DNA of 64,000 nt from Sceloporus undulatus (lineage: Eukaryota; Chordata; Lepidosauria; Squamata; Phrynosomatidae), in assembly GCF_019175285.1 (NCBI RefSeq), contig NC_056523.1, positions 295,100,695-295,164,694 on the forward strand, written 5' to 3'. Positions 26,701 through 38,700 of the stretch are shown piece by piece. Position 1 is the stretch's first letter. The number at the start of each line of letters is the position of its first letter. The notes below the pieces were generated by a model that ran no database searches, was not told where the DNA came from, and was given only the letters and a program-made list of their open reading frames with translations. Made by a program: the position numbers and the translations under genes.

Positions 26701-29700
26701 TAAGATACCAAAGCCTACAGAATGCAGGTGAACACAGACCATCGGCTTACTGGTGCTTTTACAAACTAGGCTGGCCCTTTCTCTCAAACCACAGAGGCCA
26801 TTAGAATTAAATGCCCCAGGAGAAGAGTAGCAGGACTATCAGCTCTGGGTGCTGATCGTATAATCTGAACTTTACCAACAGTAATAAGAGTGAGATGCTT
26901 GTAGATTCCAACAAAAAGCCACTCCGAAATACCAACAACCTCTGCTGCTTTTCAGGAAGGTGAGGCAATAGGCTATTTCTTGGAGGCCTGAAAAGCACCC
27001 CATTTCTAGCACAACTTGCCACTATTAGAACAAGATGGCATTAAAAAAAATCCTTCCATCCATTTGTCCATGCTGTGTCTTTTTACACTGCAAGCTCAAG
27101 AGCAAACACTCTATTAATTTGTGCGAGCCCCTCTGTGAAATTCTCTGGCTGGAGAGTAATCTGCTTTATCAAATAGTTTTCCAGTTATGATCTAAAAAGA
27201 ATCTGATAAACTACTAGTTATAATTTCTTGTGTTCTTTAGTAACATTCTCTATACCTCTGTTCAAGGTCAGGACTCATTTTCAAAAACTGACTTGTTTTT
27301 TTTAAAAACCTACATGTCTCTAGACTGCAACAGGATCACAGCTTCTAAGTACTAACATCAAAACATAATTTACCTGGCAAATCTCTCTCTTCACAGGTCA
27401 CAGGGATATTGGTGAACAAAGTAGGCTTGGTCAACCTCATTACTGTGAATTTAAAAAGCACATTAAACATCATCAGGGCATCATAAGGAGTTCAACACAT
27501 TTGATTTCATAAATCACAAGGCCTGTTCAAACACTACTTTGCCTCTGGAATTCTACCCAAGACAAAATAGGGAAGACACCTCTAATGCACAAACACTATT
27601 CTTTTCCTGTCACAAAGGAGAAAAATTACATAACAAATAATAATGGGATCTCTTGCATTTACCTGAACTCAAGATCTCTATAAGACTACACGGTAATCCT
27701 GACCAGATATAGGAAAAGTCATGTTAATGGATTACAAGAATCCTTAAATACAGATCAGAGTGTAGGTTATCATCTGTGTCCCTTGGGCTTTACCTACAGT
27801 GGTGATGCTGGCTGAGCAACTCTAGAAACTGAGGTCCAAAAGATAACTATTCTAAACTCTAGTTCCCACAGTTAGATACAAAGACAGAGAGGAATTACAA
27901 ACAAGATTCAAGCAGAATATACACAAATCAGGACACCTGTGAAACATTTTATGCCGGCCATCTCTTCTAGTCTACTGTCTAAGCATATTTTAAACATTTT
28001 GCCCCGTTACAAATTCTTTATGAACTTGGAAATAGAGTTATCCTTCTCAGTATCTAAAGTGTCCATTCTACAACATGACTACCAGCACTAGGAACATTCT
28101 ACAACAAAAGGATTTGCTTTATCTCCAATTATTAGCCACCTAATGTCTTAAGAAAGAGGAACACAGAGCAGGTTTTCTGATAAAGACCTTATATTTCAGA
28201 TAGATTAGCATGATCCCATACATACCATATATACTCATAAATTGACCTCATGTATAAGTCAAGGGCAGGTGATGGGGTCAAATTATGGAATTTGCTATGA
28301 CCTGCAGATAAGTCGACAGATGCAAAGGACCAAGCAAATTACAGTTGGCCCTTCTTATACACTGGTTTTTTATACACGGATTCAAGCATCCACGGTTTGA
28401 AAATGTTCAAAAAAAGTATAAATTTCAAATTTCAAACCTTGATTTTCCATTTTAATAAGGGACATCATTTTGCTGTCATTATATTTAATGGGACTTGAGC
28501 ATACACAGATTTTGTTATACATGGGGGATCTTGGAACCAAACCCCAGCGTATAACAAGGGTCCACTGTACAACCTTTACATTTTAATTTGATAATTTTAC
28601 AGCACTTATCACAAAGGGAAATTATCACACATAAACAGTAAAAGAGAAATAGAAAAGTTTGTGTCCTGGGAGACTGTAGGAAGGGGGGGGGGGAGTGGTG
28701 TGTTAACGGACAGATACTATGTCGACCTCATGTATAAGTTAAGGGCAGGTTTTGGGGCCAGAAGTATGGATTTTGATGTGACCCACGGATAAGTTGAGGG
28801 TAAAACTTGGGGTCACATAATGAAGGTTGTAAAGGATGAAGCAAAGAAAAGCAATGCCAAAGAACACACAAAATTCCAGCAAGGATAACTATTTGTGCTC
28901 GTACTAAAGGCTGGATGGATGAGAGAGTGGGGGGGGGGGGGGCAGAGTTTCCAGGGCAGATGAAACTCTTGCCTTTCCCCAGGGGATGGCTCTGTGTGTG
29001 TGTGTGTGTGATTAAAAGTACAGTTCTTACATTGACCTGTAAATAAGTTAACTCAAGGTTTTTGGGGTCAATTTTTTAACCTAAATCTCTAGACGTATAC
29101 ATGAGTATATACAGTACTGTAGTTGGAAAAGCTTGGTGTTCTTAGTTCGCCTTTTCCTTCAGCAAAGTCTGGTTTCCCTGCAAACAGCATAGGGCGGGCA
29201 CCTTTGTGGGGATATATTATTGAGTGTGTTTGTGTGTGTGTGTAGAGAGAGAGAGCTCATATTGAGAGGGACATAAATATGGCTGAACTTATACTTTCTG
29301 CTTCTGTAACCTGCTTGCTTTAAGGCCTAGAGGTTAACGGACCAAATAAGGGAACAGGAAACCCAGAGTGAGTGTGCTCTGAGATGCAAAGAGCAGTGAT
29401 TTACAGTAGACTCATAGAATGAGCTAAAGAGTAAAAGTGCATGGGCTATGATGGCCTCCACCTTTTGTTCCTGTGTGTGTCCACCGTACACACTCACACC
29501 GCACGCACTCACCCCCCTTTCGCCAGAGCTCTGAAGAAATACAATGCTCTAGCTCTGCAGTGGCCTTGAAGAGAACAGGATCAGCCTAGCTAAGTATCTC
29601 TTTGCATTAGCTAGTATCTCTTTGCATTCCAGACTCCTAGCAAATGTAGAGCCAATAAGAAAATGCGTGACCATTGCGTGGACAGTGAATGCAACCAATT

Positions 29701-32700
29701 ATTTGTTGTTTAGACAATAGCCAATTAAGTGCCTGTTGTATAATCATGTGTGTACTAAATAGCCAATTAAGCTAATGCTATGTAAACAATTAACTGTGTT
29801 TTGCTATAAAAACTTTTGGAAATGGCTATTGGGCGCGACAGCAATTTTATCACCATCTGCTGGTGTGCTGTCGTCTTGGCCAAATAAAGTTTTCCCTATG
29901 GACATTTAAGTTTCTCGTGTCGTCACTTAAGGACTCTTCTTTCAAATGAACATGTTGGGAATGTTTCCCTAACAATATGTTTACCAAGTTTACTTTTTCC
30001 AAAATGAGGGGAGGGCAGGTAGGCATGTTAGCTAGAAGAGGCGGGGAAGAAGAGTGTAGGAAACTGGTGATGTCTGAGGGGTGGGGTGAGAGAAAAAACC
30101 AGGCAAAGTGAGGTAGCTCCATTTTCCATGGGCAGGGCACACCTCAAACCAAGAGACTTTGAGGAGTTACTTTTGGATGATCAGCAACCTCAACTCCCCT
30201 CTCTGGTGGCCCAATATGGGGCAATTACACTGGATGGTTTCTCAGAGACCTCCACGAAGCCAGTGATGTAAGGGAAGAGTTTTAAATGAGCAGATTGTTG
30301 AAAAGCAACCCAGAAACTCCTGCTAGCTTGGGAAACACAGAGGTGGGCTCTAAGGCATTTTCGGCAGCCTCAGCTTTCTCATCTGCCCAAAGGTGGAGGG
30401 GCCAGCCTTGACTCCTATTCCAGCACTGACCCATAGATAAGTTGACCCAGGCTTTAAAGGCTAGTTTTTAGACTTAAATTTCTTGACTTACAGTCAAGTA
30501 TATATGGTATACATAGTGGTACATTTTGTTGTCGTTAACTGACCTCGAGTCGATCTTGACCCATGGCAACCCTGCTGATGAGACATCTCCAATACTTCCT
30601 GTCCTCCACTGCTCTGCTCAACTCCTGCAAACTCATATTTGTGATCTTTTTAATAGAGTCCATCCATCTTGCATGTGGCCTTCCTCTCTTTCTACTTCCC
30701 TCTACCTTTTCTAGCATTACTGTTTTTTCCAATGATTCATGCCTTCTCATGATGTGTCCAAAATACGACAACCTGAGTTTTGTCATCTTGGCTTCTAGGG
30801 AGTACATTACATGTTTTTTATTATCAAATAATGGTGATGAAGATGAGACGTGTCAACAGTAAGTTGAAACTGCGACATTCCTCTGATTCCATAGCTGAAC
30901 TAGGTTTGGGAAAGAGGTGGTGCCAGGTTTTTACTGACAGGAATCATGAATGACAATAAAAATATTGTCATTGTTGGGATAACAATAGCAATACCATTTA
31001 AATTTTCTATACTGCTTATCAGTGAACTCAGCACTAAGCGTTCACAATCTGATCATCCTTGAACAGCTGATACTATGAGAAGAATTTGATTTTTTTTAAA
31101 GTTCTGACTTTCACAATGTAAAGTGACAGAATATATTTAAACATTTTTTTTAATAATAACAATTATTGCAAAAGCTTGGTAACTACAGCTACAATTCAAA
31201 AATTGGTAACTACAACAATCAACTGTCAGATCAAAATATAAAGAGCAGTCATTTCATTGGATTCTGCTTATACTGAAGTGTTTGTACTTACTTGAACTGA
31301 GCATAACAAAACAGAGAAGAAATTGTGATGAATATTCAATCAGTAAGAAATATAGCACATGTTTATTCATACAGTAAGAAATATAGCACATGTTTATTCA
31401 TGTTCAAAGACAAATTACTGTACACACTTTCTGAAACCGACACTGGAATGTTGAAGCTTAAAGTTTTGGGGTGGTTATTCAGAATTCTAATAAATATGGG
31501 GCTAATGTTAATCCAACATTAATTATACCTAGAGTAAGCCTGTTGAAATAAGTGAGATTTTAGATGTAATTAACAAAATCCATTAATGTTGATGGGTCTA
31601 TTTTAAGTAGGATTAATGTTGGATTGAGTGGGTAACATTTATAACCACTGTGGTTCCAGTCCTGACATATTTTTGAGAGCATCTATATGCACTTGAGCCC
31701 TACTGATTATTACTGTCTACTTCAGTACTCATTTCATTCAAATATGCATACTCTGAGGCTGGACAGCAAACACTGGTGGACCTGCCAAAACTTCAATTAT
31801 TTTCCTGCCTAAATATTCCCTAACAACATCTTCCAAATGCCAAATGATCAAGAAAGTGGACAAAGCCTGTTAAACTGGTTTGTTGCTGTTGTGCCTTCAA
31901 ATTGTTTCTGATTTATGTTGACCCTAAGATAAATATTTGGCGTTGCCTTCCTCTGAGGCTGAGAAAATGTGACTTCCTCAAGGTCACCTAGTAGGTTTTC
32001 AAGGCTAAGCAGTGATTCGAACCCTGGTCTCCAGAATCATAGTCCAACACTGAAACCATGCTGGCTCTTATAATCACTATACTACACTTTGGCTGTGCTA
32101 GACCAAATAGTGGAAGTGCAATTTGATAGGATAGTTTAAACCCTTTTTATATAAACAATCATAAAAGCAATTTAATTCCACTGAAGAGGACTGATACAGC
32201 TAAATACTCAGGCTTGTGTACCAAAAAAATTCAAATTCTATCTAAATTTCTATAGGAAGGCCTTATGAGATACAGGTGCCATTCTTCTAGCTTTTCCCAA
32301 GTTTGAAATTTTCAAGGAGAAGTAATTTTTGTGTGAAAGCGTTTTATTACAGGTAAAGGTAATCCCTTGACATGAATGTCTAGTTGTAACCAACTGTAGG
32401 GGGCAGTGCTCATCTCCAGTTCTAAGCTGAAGAGCCAGCGTTGTCCAAGGACTGCTCCGGTGATCATGTGGCCAGCGTGATTGTACCGAATGCTGTTACC
32501 TTCCCACTGAGAAGTGATACCTATTTATTTACTTGCATTTGCATGCTTTCCAACTGCTAGGTTGGCAGAAGCTGGGACTAGTGACAGGAGCTCACCCCAT
32601 CATGCATCACCCGGGCCTTGAACCTTCTGATCTTCCGATCATCAGAACTGGTGTCTTAACCACTAAGCCACTGCATTATAGACACAACTCTAAACATGTC

Positions 32701-35700
32701 ATAATGGTATTGGCACCAATGTAAATCTTACACTTTACCAGCCTGATCTTAAATCTTAATGTCCTGGATAAAGACAATGCTTAGCAAAGCAGAAGGCAGA
32801 AGGAAAAGAGATATAGCCACATCCAGAATTGACGGACTCAGTCAAAGAAGCCATGGCCCAGGAGTCTGCAGGGCAGCTAATGACAAATTGACTTGGAGGT
32901 CTCTCATTCACAAAGTTGCCATAAGTCGAAGTTGATTTGACAGCAGTTAACAAAAAACAATCTATTCCACTGCCTGCAATAGAATTTGGTTCTAAACAGC
33001 CATGTTCTAATTATGCATATCTTCTGAACCATTCGCTGGGAAAAGTGTGTCCCTCTAGATATAATTTGACTAAAATTCCCTGAGTTCCTCCCAATTGGCT
33101 ATTTTTGTTAGAACTAGAGGGAATTCTGACTATCAATAACTGACAGGTCACTCTTTACCCACTCCTGTTCTGAAGAAATTTAAACTCTTTAGGGACTGTA
33201 CTAGTTGGTGTATCGTCAGAAAACTCCATCCATGATAATTTTGTTCTGCCAAGCCCTGACTCAAGTTACAAACTACAGCAAGGCTCAAATGTACAGCAAA
33301 TAACCAAATGGGAAATGAAAAAGTATTGGCAAGTTGGACCTCATGTAACCAGAGTTGAGAAGCTACTTTTCTAGCACATATAGTCTTGCCTTATTATTCA
33401 GTAATTTTAGAAAAATAATTGCAAATGTAAATGAGAATGCTTGAGAAGTAAAATGTCATTTTTTCTTAAATATTTTAGGATACCACATTTTAGCTGCAAC
33501 AGAGGAATCCTAAAGAAGCAGGAGCCATGGAACAGAGACTTAGCTCTTTGTGGTTTCTACCTGTAGCAAAGGCAAACCTTTTTTTTTTAAATTTGGGGTT
33601 GCATTTGGCAGGTTTAACCTATACAGCAGCTAAAGGTTTTTCCAGATGCAACAGTACAGAGGCTTCTTGAGAAATTCAGTGCTCTCTTCTCTAAGTAAAG
33701 GGCAGATAGCCTTTTCCCTGGATCTCAAGGGAAGCTACTTTTTTCTGTTGCTAATATAGTTTAAATTTTATTGCCTGGATTTTATGATTCTTTGTTTCTC
33801 AGAAACCTCATGGCCAAAGAAAGGAATGGCCCTGTCTACATGGATGTCCCCCCAGACCATCTTAACTGACAATTAGCCCTACATGGCTTGGGCCCGAGTT
33901 ACTTGAGGGACCGCATCTCCCCATATAATCCGCCCTGCACACTCAGAACAACCGGGAAGAACTTGCTAGAAATTCCATCATCTAAATATGCTATTACATC
34001 CCAGAGGGCCTTCTCAGTAGCGGCCCCAAAAATCTGGAACAGTCTTCCTGAGGAACTCCGCCTGATCACCCCCCTAGAAACATTCAAAAAGAGGCTAAAA
34101 ACTTTCCTCTTCTGTCAAGCCTTCCCCTCTGGAAAATGAACTAGTGTACTTTGATCCCATCAACTTCCCGGCTCACCCTTTTGAATGATTGTTTTAGATT
34201 GTATATTGTATTGTGTTATTGGTTTTATCTATTTTATGATGTGTTTGTAACTGGTTTTAAATTTTGTATACACCGCTTTGATCTTCTGGAAAAGCGGTAT
34301 AAAAATAAAATTTATCATTATTATTATTATTAACAAAAACAACTTGACAAAATGGAGGCCTGTGACTTCAAACACTTTCACTTTTTTCCTTTCTTGTATG
34401 GTTTGTAACACCTTTGCCTAATCAAGAAGCCAGTGGAGCTTCAAAAACTTGTATGACATATTTTGTGCATTTTTCATTGGCCCAATAAAGATACTACTGT
34501 TTTGTGGATTTTGGATATTGTTATATTTTGATGTAAGGCCAACCAGCTAACCCAGAAATATTTTATTATATTATAGTATTATTCTTATAAAGAACATTTT
34601 CTTAAGCAGCCAATAAAGCACAAATCTGTCTTGTAGAGATACATTTAATTGAGAGAATGCCTCAAATTTTCACTGAATTCATACATTTTAAAAAGTCTTC
34701 TCATTAAGCCTAGCTCATAGGAACTGCCAGATAACTGACAATTCTCTTCATGTGAACAAAGAATGTTCCAAGAGGTATTCCTAATGGCAATAAAATAACA
34801 TTGGTTACATCTGCACTGCAGGCATAATCCAGTTTGATACAACTTTAACTGCTATGGCTCAGTGCAATGGAATTCTGGGAATTGTAATTTTGTGGGACAT
34901 TTAGCCTTCTCTGTCAGAGAGCTCTGCTGCCACAAGCTAGAGTTTACAGAATTCCACAGCACTGAGCCATAGCAATTAAAGTGGTGTCAAACTAGATTAT
35001 TTCTGCAGTTCAGATGCAGCTCTGCAGTTCAGAATTAGCCACTGGTAACACAGAATGAGAAATGTTTACAGCTAATTAATTAAGTGTAGTTTGTTAATTA
35101 TTTTAAGAACTAGCTTTTCATAAATGTGTACTTAAAACAGTATTTCACAGAAAACATATTGTTGTGCGTATTTACAAGCTATGTATGATTCCATAATTGT
35201 GAACAAACAAATTCATTTTTCCTCTAAGATTTAATTTTTCTCTAAGGTTACTGGCAATGTATTCACAATAGAGTATGTCACAGAAAATCAAAATCTGCCC
35301 CTTAGATCTCCGGAATGTAGAATTACAAGATGGCAGTTCATTGTGTTTGATCATCCTGTTAAGCTTTGTCCAAATGTCTTCCAGTGTCTGGTTACTTAAA
35401 ATGGATGGTTCAATTATCCACTGTGCTCTGTAGAATACATGAAGCTTTAATTTTTCTAGAGTGTTTTGCAGCTCTCTAGATAAAGGAAGAATCTGGTCTT
35501 TAAGATTAGAGTTTGTAGCAGACGCACTCCAAGATCTCCTGAAGTTCTGTTTGCCAGTTGTCAATTGCGTTCCCAAACTGCTCAATTCAATTTTTCCATG
35601 TTCAGCTTGTAAACACTGTCCAGCTTTTATACCAGGGTGAAACTCCTTAAGCCCTTCTGTACAATCATAACATGGGGAGCCACAGGGAGTTTCTAGGGTT

Positions 35701-38700
35701 GCATGTTGTTGTTTCAGTTGTTGTTTCAGTTGTTCTGCCTCTTCAATGGAGATAGCTGGGGGTTCTCTTTTAGGCTTGAGAGGGAGTTTGCACAGATCAT
35801 GCGGAAACCAGGGTATGAATCTTGGCAGCTGCCGAAGAGGAAATTCTTTCAGTGCCTCTTCTGCAATTTTTTGCAGTAGTGCAGAATCCTTTTGCCATGT
35901 CCGATAGTGCATAACCACATCCATGCTTGTGTAGTAAGAATTCACATGTTCCAACTGTAAATGGTTCTTGGAGCTTGACCACTAATACGACGTTATCACT
36001 TAAAGGAATCTTATGCTGTGTGCTGGTTAGATCAGAAGAAAACAGGACCTAGAGCAGAAGCAGTGCAAGTAATAAGACATACTAGCAGCTTTAGCATCAG
36101 ATTTAGCATTACAGACCCAGCTTTTGCTAAATAAGGACAAATATAAGAAGTGTTCCCAAAATATATGCCATTAGAAAAATATCCCAGACCAGTTTGTGCT
36201 GTCAATGTTGCTGCTTTTTTGTTTTAACAGGTATCTGGCTTTGCTACTAGGTCTAACACAAACCAGAGTATAAATGTAAACGTGTGAGGTTCTCCTATTG
36301 GAAAGCAGCTGAGTGTCTGTTCAAACACTTCTATGACAGCTGAACTACATGTTATTTTAAACACTGTCCATTTATTGAATTATCTTTGCCGCAATACAAA
36401 TAGTAGCTGCAGAGGGTAGAATTAGGATGAAAGATGTAAAATTTTCTTTATTATTCTGGGAACATAGTTACAACTTGGCTTGGTATTTTTGTTTTAAAAG
36501 GGTGGGCATAGTGCAGTCTCCATATGGCCCTGAAGGCCATATTGTGGCCCCAGGTGTCATATCTTTTCACTTTTGGCTACAGAAGGCCTCCACATGGCTA
36601 CTGGGTGTGCGGAGGCCTCCTGGACCCTCCAGCAGTCAATAAAAACATTTTGTGAAAAACAAAAAATTGTACCTAGCACAGAAAATACATTTATCAATCC
36701 GGCTATCTTTACACTTTAGTTTAATAACAATTATTCGTTCCAATCATATGTATGCTTTTTCAAAAGGAAGCCCCACTCAGCTCAATGTGATTTTCGTCCA
36801 GGTCAGTAAACTGTCTTCTTCAAATCTGCCAGTGTTAATTACAAAATAATATGCTATGCTTACAGAATAGATAGAAATGTGCTTCTGCTGCCAATGGAGA
36901 AATGCACATTACTATAGCTTAAAATAATTCTGTCTGCAGAAAATGATGATGCACCATGTTCATATGTTCTTCTTTGCCCTCAGAGAAACAACCTCAAATA
37001 TGTTTTCTAACTACTTCGCTGATAATAAAAAGTTAGTGAGAAAGAAGAAATAATGGCGGTTCCAGTCCTGACTAGCAGTCAATGCATTTGCTTAACAACT
37101 CTATCACTCATTTCCATACATTCTTCTCAAATTCTACACTATACACATTTTTTAACAACCCAATTCCTTTCAGTGGAGTACGGTTTCCATCTAAATAGGG
37201 CTGGCAACAAAAGAAACACTATGTCCGTGGTTAGGGATGCCATAACCCGGCGGCCCCCGGGACAATCCCGCTTTTGGGGGAACTGGGCCCGCCCTGGCCC
37301 GGTTCGCCTCAAATCCCGGCTTTGGTCCCGGCCTCTGGGCCAGGTGCACTCACGCGGCCATTGCTGCGGCCACTAACGCGGTTGGCCGGCCAGTCACCTC
37401 CTCCTCAGCCGCACCGCCCTCCTCCTCCTCCACCTCCCCCAGCGCAGCAGCTGCGCCACCTGTGGCAGTTGCCTGGGCCGCGGCCGGCAGCACCGTGCAC
37501 TCGCCCCTCTTGCGTGCCTGCGCACGGGGCTTAAAGTGGTGCTTTCTGCACCGCCATTTGGGACGTCCGGAGGACGTCCCATTTTAAAAAAGGGGCGTCT
37601 CTTTTAGACGCCCCATGGCCTAGTACGGACTCCGTCCGTACAAGATGGTGCCGGCCCTTCTACATGGCCGGCGCCATCTTTGCGTATCGGACGCTTAGCG
37701 TCCGTACGCGTCGCGCCGCTGCTGACGTAGCGAGCGCGCCCCTGGCGCCTCGCTACGTCGCAAACGCGACGAAAAAAGAAGCTCCATTTTGGAGCTTCTT
37801 TTTTCGGTCCGCGCGGGAGTCGGGCCGTCTGAAGGCTCCGGCTCCCCCGCGGAGCTACTGGCGGCGGCAGCAGACCGCCGCAAAGCGGCGGTCTGTACCC
37901 CACCAGTGTCACGTTCCAAGGTGTGTTTTTAGTGTATTTTTTGTGCTTTCCCTTGACCAAGTAGACACTTCTGAGAAGTACAGTTGGTGGAAGAAACCTG
38001 AAACGGCAAATCCACTTCTTGTGAAACCACCTTGACATGTTCAATATGCATAGCCATGTTAAACCATGCTAAGTGTTAAACCCAAGAGGTTTGGTTATGG
38101 AATAAGCCTCTTAAATATGCAGGAGGCCATGTTAAGTAAAGCCATGTTAAATGCCCAAATGTGCTGTTTGGAAGGGGGGGGGGGGGGTTGGCCAGAAAGG
38201 GAAGTACATTTCTGCCATCTGCCTAGGAATAATGCCCAAATGTCCTCCATTTTGATCATGCCTAATAAAGATGCATTTACATTTTTTAAAAATCATCAAA
38301 TTTTTGCGTGTCCTCCATTTTAAAAAAATGTGTCCTACATTTGAAAATCTTGTCCTACATTTGTCCCGGTTTGAAGGTCCTGACTTATGGAACCCTATCC
38401 ATGGTACAAGAAAACACAGAACAGATGCTTTGAGAAAGGTATGTGTGGGGGAGGAAATTCTTTGTGCATTTCAGTCACCTGTCGACCTATGGCAACCCCA
38501 ATAATTTCATAGGATTTTCTAAAGCAAGAAATACTCAGAGGTGGTTTCATCAGCCGGCAGTTTCCCATCCGGATACTAACTGGGGCTGACCCTTCCAAGA
38601 TCAGATGGGAGCTGGTGCTTTTATGGTTTTCAGGCCCTTTGTTTTTGTGTTTGTTGGGTACTTTCATGTTGTTTCCAAATTATGGTGACCCTAAAGGGAA

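Larger units (their letters stand above)
28225..30507. mobile_element. nested complex built on a mariner-like MITE
   Basis: The outer ends are TA-CCATATATACTC (28225) and CAAGTATATATGG-TA (to 30507). Inside are a 226-bp Tigger-type MITE (28342-28567), a second copy of the outer family (about 28713-29116) and an LTR-like fossil (about 29530-29937). Left and right portions of the outer copy are also widely separated. Confidence 0.6.

Noticed and set aside
37664-38044. Frames of 123 to 146 codons on both strands
   Set aside because: They translate the hairpin array, where open frames on both strands follow from the palindromes.
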